Origin: Quillaja saponaria
Lineage: Eukaryota; Streptophyta; Magnoliopsida; Fabales; Quillajaceae
Direction of reading: 5' to 3'
DNA length: 64,000 nucleotides
Assembly: GCA_029379385.1 (NCBI GenBank)
Contig: CM055611.1
Location: forward strand, 7,626,001-7,690,000
The translations under genes were made by a program, and so were the position numbers. Below the pieces are notes generated by a model. The model was given only the letters and a program-made list of their open reading frames with translations. It did not search any database and had not been told where the DNA came from. Positions within the stretch are counted from its first letter, which is position 1; each line of letters begins with the position of its first letter. Shown piece by piece: positions 45,117 to 57,100 of the stretch.

Positions 45117-46084
45117 CTTAAAGTTAAGGCTGAGATTTCAGTTGGGTTTGGATCAATTCATGACCGAACTGAGCATTTCAGTTTATTAAAATCTCCAATC
45201 GAGAGTTAACCGATTTAAGTCAGTTTTCGATATATTTTTGGTTTATGATTATAGGGTCAGTCAGTTTTCGGTTTGACAGTGGGACTTTTTAATAGGCCGG
45301 CCCAATACCTTATTTTCACAATCCAACCATGTTTTCAGGCCCAATACCACAAGAATCAACCTAAAAATCAATATTAAAGCCTAATTACAGTTTTAAGGCC
45401 CAATATAAAATAAAAAAAAGGCCTAAAAACTGTTTTGAGGCCCAATTTAATAAAATTTCACCTAAAAATAAATATTAAAGCTTGTAATATTGTAAAAATC
45501 AATATTAATGCCTAAAAACATAATTTCAAAAACTAAACTAATATTTTCATCATCAATAATCCAATAAACCTCAATTAAATAAAATAACTAAACTGATATT
45601 TCTGATTTTTCATCATCAGACATCAATCATTCTAAATTCAAATTTTTCAATAACCTGAAAATATAAAATTGCAAGACTGTCAAATTTTGAATCAGGTTAC
45701 ACAAACCTGTAAACTAACATAAACAAACATAACTTACACAAATATGTAAACATCTAGTAGTAGTTTCAAACTCTCAATCAATGAATTCATGATTCATGGA
45801 AAGGGATTAGAGACTTAGGAATTGCAAATTAAAATTATCCAGCAAGTAGAATTCTTAATATATAAAAGTCGCAAAAAGAAAAGCAATAAAGCACAAGTGT
45901 AAAGTTTAAAATGTGCCGCAACCAACAAAAGGCAAGAACTGAAACCTCCAACATTTACACAGCTACAGCCTACAAGCCTACAACCCTGGCAATAAAAATT
46001 ACACAAACACATGACCAAGGCATAAAAACAATCAAGAACAGAGCAAAAAACTGTAATACTGAGAAAAGTCAGCTAAAGCATTCA

Positions 46085-46285
46085 ATATGTAGTAATGCAA
46101 AAAATACAGCAACAATATGCAGTAAATGCAAAAAATGCAGCACCAATAGATAGAAAATGGTAATAATGTAGAAAATGCAGCAACAATATGCAGAAAATAC
46201 AGCATTAATATGCAAAAAATGCAACAACAATATGCAGTAAATGTAGAAAATGCAGAAAATGCAGAAAATGCAATAAATGCAAAAT
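46085..46285. repeat. AATGCAG minisatellite inside hAT element 2
   Basis: An imperfect array of 'aaaatgcag' and 'caacaatatgcag' units, with four near-perfect 9-mers gaaaatgca in a row at about 46,240-46,275. It lies 3' of the transposase gene. It may be a microsatellite-like expansion, or a cluster of protein-binding sites as found in hAT ends. Confidence 0.75.
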
Positions 46286-46499
46286 TACAGAAAATAATAA
46301 AAGGCAAACCTACCAGCAATCAAGAACAGACAGTAACAGAATAACAAGCACACTTCAGAGTTCAAGTCAAGTCTCCACCTCCATCATTACTCAAAGTCAT
46401 ATCTAGTTTTGTAGAATTAATAACAAAACTATTAGACAAAACAAAAGTAAATAAATATTAAGATTGAAATAAAGAATTCTTAATTAAAACATAAAAGTA

Positions 46500-48740
46500 C
46501 AGATTACCTGATTCTATTCTCTTAAGGTCTTCACTTGACTTTTCCACATCCAATAGTATAATTGTGCATCTAAGCCAATTTTGTAAACAAATGAGTGCTT
46601 CCACAGTATTTGTAGTCAATGAACTTTTATAACAATCAAGAACTCAACCCCCGGTGGAGAATGCTGATTCTGATGGGACTGTTGTAATTGGAACACCAAA
46701 AATATCCTTTGCAAGCTTGGACAATACTTTATACTTAGAAGAATTCACTTTCCACCAATCCAAGATGTGAAATGTATCAAACATTGCCTCATGTGACTCC
46801 ATCAAATACCTATCAATTTCATACTTCATTGCCATGGACTCTTCTTGGTTGAGTTCTCTCATAAATTCCAAAGCAAACTGATCTGACTCATCTTCTACAA
46901 CATTAGAAGGTACAACTTCATTACTTGGTGAAGAAACCCCACCATCAAGGTCAATGGCATTTCGTTCAAATATACGATAATGTTTGCATAACATCACAAA
47001 AGTTGCCTTTACCCTCCCTGCCAATTCTTCAGCCTTCATAATCCCAAACAAATTTTCAAACCCCTTTTTCACAATTTCAGCTTATATCTTGGGTCAAGCA
47101 CTACCCTGATGAAGTGCACATAGTTTATATTATCAAGGTCACCCCAATACTTATCATGCTTTAACTTCATCCTCTCTGCCATCCTTTTAAGAGGGGTATC
47201 ATTCTTTCTATCCCCACACCATAAATGTATCTTACTAAGAATTGTACGATAATCATGAAAATAAGTATTTGAGGTGACATAAATTGAACTAGAAATTTTG
47301 TTTGTGACATCAAAGAAAATCTTCAAAAACTTCACATACACACTTACTACATCCCAATCTTCATCAGTATGAGGTGTCCTAAGCTCTAGATCTAATGCTT
47401 CAAACTTCTTATCAATTTTAAACTCAGCAACATACATTGGATCTTGTTCTTGTAATCTAGTGAATGCTTTTTGACACTTGAGGGCTAAATCCAACATTAA
47501 ATAGGTGGAATTCTACCTTGTTGGAACATCTAACCTTAGCAATGTTTTGGTGGTCAACTTAACCAACTCCATACACCTTTTAAACCTTAGAAGCCTAGAA
47601 GGTGAGGCATTCACATACTTAACAGCAAGTCTGATTTTGTAGACAGATAGATCAATATCTTTCAGACAATCAGTAACTATCAAGTTTAAAATGTGTGCAT
47701 AACACTTAAGGTGCATTAAGTGACCTTGCAAAACACTTCCATTATATCGTTCACCTTAGTTCTTAGATATTCAACCCAACATCATTTGCAGATGCATTAT
47801 CCACTGTCACACAAAAAACCCTATCAATCCCCCACGCCAACAAACACTTTTTAATGGTTTTTTCCTATTTTCTCCCCTTTATGATCAATAACTGGACAAA
47901 AATTCAAAATTCTTTTTTGCAATTTCCATTTGTCATCTACAAAGTGGCAAGTCAAACACAAGTAACTTTGATTTTGGACAGAAGTCCAACAATCAGTTGT
48001 AAGTGACACTCTTTGCTTATTGTTCACTAACCACTTCTTCAATCTCAGTTTTTCAGAGGAATACAATCCAAGAATATCCTTCACAACAGTAAATCTAGAA
48101 GGAATTTTCATTTTGGGGCAGATTGTATTTACAAATAATCTAAAACCCTCACCCTCAACATGCCTAAAAGGAAGCTCAATTACAATGTACTTAACTAATG
48201 CTTCCCAACAAGCCTTTTCATTAAATTTGTCACTCACTGCATTCAACCCTTGATTCAACCCCTCTGCTCCTGGGTCTTTTTTAATAATAGGTTGAAATTG
48301 CAAAACAGTTTGAGATTCATCCCAATTAGGTAGGAGGTGTTTGGGAAACTTCTTACACTTAAACTTTAGGTGGCAAGCTAAATTAGATGTACCATTATTT
48401 TTTGTGTGACTTGTCATAAGTGACACCTACAAAAATTACACCTAGACCTATGTTTAATGCCAGAAGTTCCCTCAACATGTGTATAATACTCTCACACCCA
48501 AGAGTTGTTGATTTGGTTTCGTACCTTGCCCTCAATCTTTGCATTTGTAGGCTGCTTAGAGTTTGAGCCGGAAACTTGTTGTTTCTTCCTCTTCTTTGGA
48601 GTGTCTTTTTTACTCTCCTTTTCCTCATCAGTTGCAGTAGCTACACCCACACCCACATTGTTCAGATCTTTCTCACTTTCATCAAGTGCAATCATATTAT
48701 CTTCTAAAGCTTGGTCATCACCAGATCCACCACCATCCAT
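46500..48740 (-). pseudogene. hAT transposase pseudogene 2 (BED finger, DUF4413, dimerisation domain)
   Basis: Starts at ATG 48,740 with an acidic/basic linker (MDGGGSGDDQALEDN, KKDTPKKRKKQ) that may hold a nuclear signal. A BED zinc finger follows (NSWV-stop-EYY, CNFC, then GTSNLACHLKFKCKKF). The catalytic middle spans 48,250-47,500 (SLTTDCWTSVQNQSYLCLT, ILNLIVTDCLKD, LRLDVPTR-stop-NST). DUF4413 is at 47,497-47,090 (DKYWGDLDNINY, VLDPRYKL). The dimerisation domain is at 46,800-46,560 (FHILDWWKVNSSKYKVLS, VPSESAFSTGG-stop-VLDCYKSSL). Defects: at least three in-frame stops where Trp or Arg is expected, a stop-bearing stretch near 47,740-47,760, and frameshifts near 48,420 and 47,080. It could not make a full transposase. 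Confidence 0.8.
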
Positions 48741-50613
48741 CTACATAACAAAACAAATCAAATTCATCTAAAAAGGCAACTAGATTCAATAATTCAAAAC
48801 CATATTCATAAAACAAAATTGAGAAGACTATACTCATAAATAAAAAAAGACAACAAGATTACAGCCAAAAAAATAATAAACTAATATTTAAAACTGAAAC
48901 AAAAGTTATAACAGCTGCTTCGAATAAAAAAGAATAAGCAAAAGAGAATAAAATTTTGGATGATATATGGATGATATATGAGAGTAGACCTAAATCATGT
49001 GAAACTTTACATTATATTATCTTTTCAACAATCTATGGATGATATATAAGAGTAGACCTAAATCATCCTATTACCTGATATAGCATGATTCAACTTCATT
49101 TGGTTTCACCAAGAAACAATACTCAATAACATAATACGAGCAATGCAAGTGTTAAAGAGAACATGAATCTAAGAGGCTGAATAGAAAAAAACTTACAATT
49201 CATCAATTATTAGCAATAACTTTCAATTATCCAAAGGTTCTTGAAGCCTATCACATAAATCAGATGTTTTGCACTCACTAAAAACAACCAAGAGACTTCG
49301 GGTCATTCCCTTTATCATGAAAGTAAATACTGAACCTGCAAATACCATTATTCAGATATCAGTTCAAGAGGACCCCAACATTATTTGCATAACTCCAAAC
49401 AGTTGAAAAATATATAAAACTTCAAACAATATAAGGTTTCGAAATTACAAATTACTTGATATATAATTAGGCAGCATTAGAACTTACTAAAATTGAACAT
49501 ATTGGATTTGATGCAAATATTATTAATGAAGATTTTATCATTTTCAACTAGTTTAGAGATGCTCCAATCAGCCTGCACCTGCTAGGCTGCTACCAGGGAC
49601 TAGGGGGCAGAGAAAAAAAAATACTCAGTCATATATTTGACTTCTGTTGGTGTACTTAGTCCAAAGTTTGATGCCCCAGCAAATCTAACTATCTAAGCAT
49701 ATTTAACTTGGTATCTTATGAAAGCCTTTGATAAAAAATAAATAATAAATAAATCTAAATGTAAAAGCAAGTCTATTGCAACTTGACAGGGAGTAGAGAA
49801 AAACAAAGCTTGCCGAATCAAAATCAATGGAAATTCTAAACTAAAGTTCAGAGTATTTCTATTTTTGTATTTTTGAAATACTTGGTCCTAACATGTAGAA
49901 ATACAGTTGAAAATTTTCATACTTGATCCATTGTTTTTCACTAATAAACCTACTGCCAAAACAGGGAAAGTCACAAAACAAGGAAAATCACAAAACAGGG
50001 AAAGTTAAACTCACATGAATATCGGAATATGAACGAGACAGCAACATGCCAACAAAGAATAGCTGGGGCCTAGGGTTAGTCTGACGCCAATGGAGTAGGA
50101 GGCTGCAAAACTAGAAGAAAAAGACTGACGAAAGTGTTTATAATCTAAAGGTTAAATAGCTAAAGGATCGAACGATTCTATCATGGTGGATTGAAGGAGA
50201 TTAGAATTTAGGAATCTAGGGTTTCAAAGGCTGAGAGAAAAGAGGTCTGTTTGTGCCGAAAGAAGAGAGAACAGAGAAATATGAAGATTTTTTAGCCATG
50301 GGGAATAATCCCCTACTTCGCGGGGATATAGGAAATAATTATTAACAAATTACATGTAGATAGGTGTAAAACAAATATAAAAAAAAAATAGTATATACCT
50401 ATTTCGTTCTTGTCGGTTGATTGAAATCCAAAAAAAACTGAACCGAACCGACCCGAAATATACCTTATTTTCCAAACCGATTTTCAAATTGTTTAGGGTA
50501 AGTTGGGTCGGTGGCTGTTTAATTCGGTCGGGTTTGAGTTGGTATTTCGGTTAAAATGCTTAGCCTTACTTAAAGTCAGAGCTTTATGTGAATTTTTGTT
50601 TGTTAAATGAAAC

Positions 50614-50912
50614 TGATAAGGGTCAAACTAGTTATGGGCTTATGTTAGTTTATGGGCAGAAGTTGGGTTTGACCTTTTTAATGTAATGCAATGTCTCATG
50701 GTGATGAGCTGTAATAGTTGTTAGGCAGTTAGAATCTCTAACGGCTATTATTGGAGTTTGTTTTTACTTTTATCCAGACTTGTAATGGATGGCATTTCCA
50801 TTCTATTATTCAATTAATTAAGTTGAGGCTTTTCTCCTTTCTTTGCGACTCTTTCTTCCTACTTTTCTCTACAAGTTCTAGAACTTATCCCTACTGTGAG
50901 AGGTTAGCCTAA
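50614..50912 (+). repeat. Probable 5' LTR of gypsy element
   Basis: Starts tgataagggtcaaac and runs to just before ttgatttcagcttat (50,914-50,928), a decayed match to the tRNA-Met primer-binding site, after which gag begins. The matching 3' LTR was not found, so the borders rest on position only. Confidence 0.4.
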
Positions 50913-50913
50913 G

Positions 50914-51880
50914 TTGATTTCAGCTTATAAGTTATGGGAAATTGACTTTATCAATGATATGAGAGCTTCGTATCCTAGCAACATCATGGCCTTAGAGTCC
51001 AGAATGGTGACGATAGAGTCTGGTTTTACTGGAATTAAGTCCTCTTTGACCAATATGTATTCGAGCTCTAATTCCAAATTCCAAATTCCAAATTCCAAAT
51101 TCCAAATTCCAAATTCCAAATTCCAAATTCCAAGTGCTCAAAAATAGCTTAGACACGAAACTACAAGCTCTAATGAAGGCCGTTGCTACAATTTAGGCAT
51201 CGATGGTAGAGAAGAATCCACCTCCACCTTCGTCATTGATTCAAGAGTTTGTGTGCCTGTTCCCCCAGATTTGAACCCAATTCCACCTCGAGGGGCCTTA
51301 ACCTCTTATGATTTTACCGATTGAGCATCCAATTAGAACCATAGGATCTGATGGTACTAGTAAAGCATATCATCTAATAAAGCATGCAGCTCAAGTGGAG
51401 TTTCAGAAATTTGATGGTGAGAATCTTCAGAATGGAGTGTTCAAAAATAAGGAATTCCTTGAAGTTGATCAAACACCTAAAGACAACAAGGTACGAGTTA
51501 TAGCTATACATTTTGGTAATCGAGCCTCGCATTGGCATTCAGGGCTCTTAGAGGAGAGGGAGTATGGAAAGACCATCATAGGCTGAGTTTTTACACGAAA
51601 TGCATATTCGATTCTAAGGTAACATACTAGCTAGATCTGTGATTGCTTTAAAAAACCTAAAAGAATCTACTAGTCTGGATTTGTTTGAATCAATGAAGAA
51701 TAGATGCCCTATATCCAGGAATGTGTTTTTAGATCACTACCTAGAAGGTCTTAAAGAAGAGATAATACATGTTATTAGCTTGGCAGAAATTACATCTCTT
51801 ATTCAAGCTATGAGATTAGCCAATGTGCATAAATTCAACCATACCAAACTTATTGCTAACTATCCCTTTAGTACATGAGT
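50914..51880 (+). pseudogene. Gypsy element gag, broken, with a heptamer expansion
   Basis: The frame at 50,914-51,147 gives ALESRMVTIESGFTGIKSS then a 21-codon stretch of three NSKFQIP repeats. 51,308-51,586 gives the retrotransposon gag domain (VEFQKFDGENL, FLEVDQTPKDNKVRVIAIHF, ALQWH-like ASHWHSG, EREYGK), followed after a stop by a second part at 51,639-51,878 (YLEGLKEEIIHVI, TSLIQAMRLANVHK). In life this forms the particle shell. Stops and frameshifts separate the pieces. Confidence 0.75.
51071..51133 (+). repeat. Heptanucleotide repeat (attccaa)9 in gag
   Basis: Nine perfect tandem copies of attccaa, 63 bases, so exactly 21 codons. Read in the gag frame it adds three repeats of seven residues. 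It keeps the frame, unlike the surrounding lesions. Confidence 0.95.
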
Positions 51881-52079
51881 ATCCTCCCCATCTTCACCTC
51901 ACCCTCATTCATTACTAACACTATCCACTAAATTTCTGCCCTCAGTGACATATACCAAAAACACACCTACTACCTCTCTAAGAGCTCGAAGCAACAATAG
52001 TAACCATAACCACAATTACCAGAGACCTGGCCCTCCTACTAGATCTATAACCATGCCTAACAACTACACAAAAAAATAA

Positions 52080-52475
52080 CCCTTATCCATGACTAAGGCT
52101 GAGATGGAAGATGAAAGGAGGAAGGGGTTGTTCTTTTGTTATAATGATAGGTTCACTACTAGTCATAACTGCAAGGGGTAAGAGTTTGATGACTATTATT
52201 ATGGGGAAAGAGGAAAAGCCTAAGGTAGAAGATAAGGTATTGGATTTTTCTGAATATGTTTAAAAAGAGTAGGAGGAGGAAGTGGCCATTTATGTCCATG
52301 CCTTAACAGGTAATATGGGAAAACATATGGGCTTGAGAACACACCAAACGATGAAGATTGCTGGAATAATGAAGAAGCAGAAGGTGGTAATCCTTATAGA
52401 TAGTGGGAGTACCCACAACTTTATTGATGTCAATAGGGGTGAGAAGGTTGGGACTGAGGTTGTAGAAAACTAATC
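52080..52475 (+). pseudogene. Gypsy element zinc knuckle and aspartic protease
   Basis: At 52,090-52,180: MTKAEMEDERRKGLFFCYNDRF, then TSHNCKG. The CCHC pattern has the second Cys replaced by Asp/Asn, as is common in this lineage, and the His and last Cys are present. At 52,282-52,470: HALTGNMGKH, then VVILIDSGSTHNFID, which holds the protease active site (DSG instead of DTG, usual in plant gypsy elements). A stop at 52,261 and a frameshift near 52,430 break it. Confidence 0.75.
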
Positions 52476-52899
52476 AAAAAGAAGTGATGGTGGCTAATGG
52501 TTCAAAGGTAGTGGTGTTCACAATGTGCAGTAAGGTACATAGGTCTGTGTCTAAGGTCACATTTACTACACACTTTCTGGTGATGCCTTTGGGTAGCTAT
52601 AAAGTAGTGTTAAAATGCAATGGTTAGCCACTTTGGGAGATAATAAGTGGAATTTTAAGGAGCTGACTATGTAGTTTACTTGGTTGATTAATTAATGACC
52701 TTACAAAGTTACTTTAAGGCTGCAATCCTTATGTCAGATGAGAGCAAAGATAATTTGAGTCTTTCTAATTAGCATACAAGCATGCTATTATAAATGCTTC
52801 CTAGACCTTTTAACTGTGCATGAGGGTTCTGGATCATAGAATCAATACATTGTTTTTCTGTTCACCAGTGTGTTTCCTTAACTAAATCAGAAGACTTAA

Positions 52900-53700
52900 A
52901 CCTTCTACTGTAGGAATTCAATGATGTATTTGAGGTACTAAGATCCTTACCACTTAAGAGAATGTTTGATCACAAGATTAAGTTTAAGGAAGGGCCTCAA
53001 CCCTTTAATTAGAGGCCTTATAGGTATGGGCCCTTACATAAGGATGTTATTGAAGGCATAGTTAAGAAAATGGTGGATAATCAAGTCATTAGAGCTAGTA
53101 TCTTCTCTTGTGGTACTAGTCAAGAAGAAATATGACAGTTTGAGGTTTTGTGTAGACCATAGGAGGCTTAATAACTTGACTCTAGAAAATAAGTTTCTCA
53201 TACCTCTTATTGAAGAACTGTTGGATGAGTTATATAGGGCTAAGTACTTTTCTAAGTTGGATTTAAGAAATGGATACCACCAGATTAGGATGGACCATTC
53301 TGGCATACATAAGACAACAATAGGGGTCATAAAGGTCTATATGAGTTTGTGGTTATACCTTTTAGGGCTAACCAATGCTCCTCTATCCTTCAAGGGTTAA
53401 TGAACCATGTTTTCAAGCCTTTATTAAAGAAGTTTATCTTGGTGTTTTTTGATGATATTTTGGTTTACAATAAGTCTTGGAAGGAGTACTTGGAACACCT
53501 AAGACAAGTATTGCTGATTACTAGGTTGAATGTATTGTATGCAAAGAGAAGCGAGTGTATATTTGGCAGTTTGTAGATAGAATATCTAGGCCATACTATT
53601 AGTGAAGAGGGAGTTGCTGCATATCCTAAGAAAATCACAACAATGAGCCAGTGGCTAGACTTAAAAGAATGAAGGACTTGAGAGTTTTTTTTTTTTTTGG
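52900..53700 (+). pseudogene. Gypsy element reverse transcriptase, broken
   Basis: EFNDVFEV at 52,917, then KIKFKEGPQPFN-stop-RPYRYGPLHKD at 52,977. The palm follows at 53,110-53,400 (DSLRFCVDHRRLNNLTL, KYFSKLDLRNGYHQIRM). The next frame holds the catalytic box FDDIL (53,443-53,460), preceded by KKFILVF. The thumb region GHTISEEGVAAYP is at 53,590. Several frameshifts (near 53,100, 53,320, 53,580) and a poly-T insertion at 53,689 make it dead. Confidence 0.8.
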
Positions 53701-54190
53701 GCTTGATAGGCTATTACAAGAGGTTCATAAGGAATTATGATAAAATCAACAGGGGGTTAACTGTGTTGCTAAAGACAATGGATTTCAGTGGAACCAAGCT
53801 GCTGAAGAAGCCTTCCAGCATTTAAAGCAGCTCATGAATTAAGTGCATGAGTTGTCACTGCCTGACTATGGTGATTTATTCATCATTGAAACAGATGCTT
53901 CTATAGTAGTTATTGGAGCAATGTTGTTGTAGGAAAAGCACCCCATAGCCTTCTTAAATAAGGTCTTGGGCCCCAAGCATTTGGTTTGGTCTACCTATGA
54001 GAAGGAGTTTATTATCATCATTTATGCTATGAACACTTGGGAAGCAGTATTTAATAGGCAAGCATTTTGTAATCAAAACTGACCACAAGGCCTTGAAACA
54101 CATGCTACCTAAGTTGATGGGTTTAGATTATGAAATCCTTTATAAGAAGGGTAAGGAGAAAATAGTAGCAAATGCCTTGTCTAGGAATGC
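53700..54190 (+). pseudogene. Gypsy element RNase H, cut by repeat family L
   Basis: GLIGYYKRFIRNYDKI (53,700), then LPDYGDLFIIETDAS (53,858 on, with the catalytic Asp) and STYEKEFIIIIYAM. The final part reads KHFVIKTDHKALKHML (54,060 on), EILYKKGKEKIVANALSRNA to 54,190. There the frame ends at the TGTCACACCCC start of an inserted LTR-like repeat. The element resumes at 57,851 with the linker to integrase. Confidence 0.8.
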
Positions 54191-57100
54191 TGTCACACCC
54201 CTCATCAAGGCATGACTGGCATGAGGATTAGATAACCAAACCTCCGTAACCCTAACTTCAAAACAAAGTAACAAAAATGACTTTTGGCTCACCCGAAGGA
54301 TAAAAGTAAATTTTATAAAACAAAAGTTCATTGTAAAATTTTATTTTCTAAAATAGTTAATAAGTTATTGAAAAATTTTGGCAGAGGTTCCCAACAATAT
54401 AGAACATGCCTCAAAATACAACCTCTATGTTCATGATTTCACACAACACTAACATAAAGACAACAAGGAACTCTGCTCCATCCACATTTTTAATCAAGAC
54501 AAGTAACTAGACTCTTATATCATCTCAAAATTAGACACTTCGCAGTTCTAGTGTGACTGTAAACTTTTATCCTTGACTGCAAGTCTGAGATCCTGTAAAT
54601 ATTTTGTCGTACTCAATTGTTAAGTCACAAGCTCAACGATGCCATGTACCAAATTCCTATTACTAAAAAAAAATTCACAAGAGAGGGGTGAGTCCTATAG
54701 ACTCCATGAGGAAAAAATCGTATCCAAATGGTACTAGCATCACACCATACAAATGTATAACATATACAGTAACATCATGTAATTTTGTACATATCATAAT
54801 TGACATTACACGTATACATTGTAAATGTCCATAAATTTACAATTTACATGATACACAGATAATAAATCAACCAGAACAATAATATCAAACAAAGCAACCA
54901 AAGGGCCAACGAGTAACCTAGCCTCGCACAACAGTATCACCCCTTGCCATGCATTTAAGTGCCGTACAACAAATAAATCTCTGTACATAACCATCCTACT
55001 AGGGCTGAGCACTCAATTTTAAAAAATATTTATCATAATTAGAATTTCTCGTAATTTTAAATCAGAATACTCTAGGTGCACCTGGATCTCAGTTCTAGAA
55101 ATAAAAATAATTTCTCAGAAAAATTTTAATTTGTTGGCCCTAATTAACCACAGACAATTTCAAACAAGCATGATTCAAATAACTCACTAAAACATTGTGC
55201 CAACACATTTATTTAAATACATGTACAATTACACCTAATAATCTAGCCCCTAAAGGCAACAATTAACCACTCACCTTCAATTGATTCCATTCGTCATTTG
55301 CACTTGTGTTCGCGCATCTCATCAGGTCAATGTTAGAATTCAGGAATTGAAATTCATATTTCCAAATAATACTTAGTTCCTAAATGTTATTGTTATAACC
55401 TTTTTAATTACTAAGCTTATATGTTAACTTATATAGGTTTCTTTATAAAGTTTTCTATTTAGCTATTATATGGAAAGTAGTATAAATTGTACTTTATGCG
55501 GTATAATGCATAGGGTAGAAAGAAACTACTAGAAAAGTTAGAAAACACAAGTGAGTTAAAGATATTGAAACTAGTGTTCACTTTAACAAGTCATATCTTC
55601 CTCTAGGAAATTCAAAATCCAGTTTCATAAAATTTATTAAATACTAAACACATATAGATTTATAATGGTATATCATTTGTAATTTTTAGATTTGTATATC
55701 AATACATTTTATTCTTTGAAGTTACATCAAATTTTACAAAATGCAGGATTTTGACAACCTTGATCTTACCTTAGTTAATTAAACATAACTTTCTCTAGGA
55801 AAAACAAAATGAAATTCTGTTTATTGGTTTTATTAATAAAAAAGTATATCTATTTTTATTATTTAGAAAATTTTCCTAAAATCAGTATTGAACCCAGTCA
55901 ATTTCTTACATGAACCAAAAATAGGGCATTGCATAAATTCCTAGTTGTCATTATTGGACTCTAAGACTTATGAAAAAAAATTTATATTAGGGAATTAAAT
56001 TACAAAAATTTCTAGTATTTATTATCAAGATATTGGGAACATTCCATATTTATAACTGTATTTCTAATTCAATCTTTAAAATCCTCCAAAGTCAGTTATA
56101 CTAAAACAGATTCACTAAAATCCTACATGACCTAGCCGTGGTCTAATAGCTCTAACTAAAAAAATACTTGGAAAAAAGCTATGAAATTTTGTAAACAATA
56201 TTTTAAGACTATAAGCTACATTTTATATTTTGAACTCTTAATTTAATTCTGCCCTAAAGATACTCAAAATACCGAATTTCTGTTATCCACAAAATCTGCC
56301 CCTTGCACCCTTCAAAACAACTTAACTCTCCTTTATTCATACTATTACTCACTTTCATTAATTCCTTAGCTCAGCACATCAACCAACCCTTTACTCTTGC
56401 TATGAACTTTTTATTCAAATTCCACAACAACCAACTAATAAGTAACTAAATCTACCAAGTTCCACTCATTCCATTACAACTAGTTTCATTTAGGCATTTT
56501 TACAACTATCTTAAGGGCATGCTTTACTCTAGTTCATGTGTATATATATATATATATATATGTATCCCAATTGATCAACAGAACTTTCTCAATTTAACAT
56601 TGCTCATATTCCAATTATTACATTTAAAATAAGTTGGTTATTTCAAATAATTCAAAGTTCTAGACTCTACAATTCAATGTTAATATAACTAATTTCCCAT
56701 CATTTTTAACCCTTAATTTCTCCTTCCAACATCTTTATATGCAATCCTTTAAATAATACAACCAGTCAAGAGATTAACTTAAAAGAAATTTCAACTAGAT
56801 CATTTGAATTAAAAATTAAAACTACCTCAGCCAAGGCAAGGATTCAAGGCAAAAAGGAAACTACTATCACCTTGCTACTTTAATTCAAAAAGCAGCCAAC
56901 GCCACTAGGACAATCCATGGCTGAAGGGAGGAATGGTTTATGGATTATGAGGTTCCTTGTTGATACTAGCCTAGCCTCACCCCAACATAGTTGCTACTTT
57001 AGTTCACGGCCTGAAATAGGGCAGCTTTAAGACAAAACTTTGGTTAGGCTGCTTAGCTTCTCCAAATTTCACATACACCCAAAAACACCATTCCACACAA

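Larger units (their letters stand above)
45117..50576 (-). mobile_element. hAT element 2, structurally complete, with 8-bp target duplication
   Basis: Element body 45,125-50,568 (5,444 bp). Exact 8-bp target duplications cttaaagt lie at 45,117-45,124 and 50,569-50,576; 8 bp is the hallmark of hAT insertion. Terminal inverted repeats: left taaggctgagatttcagtt, right (reverse complement) taaggctaagcattttaac. Subterminal regions are rich in short motifs: GGCCCAAT four times at 45,298-45,445 on the left; ccgaaccgacccg and related motifs at 50,440-50,540 on the right. A BED-finger transposase gene lies inside on the minus strand. The transposase is broken, so movement would need protein supplied by a relative. 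Confidence 0.85.

Noticed and set aside
45911..46319. Frames at 45,911-46,153 (plus) and 46,032-46,319 (minus)
   Set aside because: Both cross the AATGCAG minisatellite; their composition is that of the repeat and they have no conserved domain.
48020..48253. Plus-strand frames at 48,020-48,253 and 48,505-48,771
   Set aside because: Antisense shadows of the minus-strand hAT transposase.
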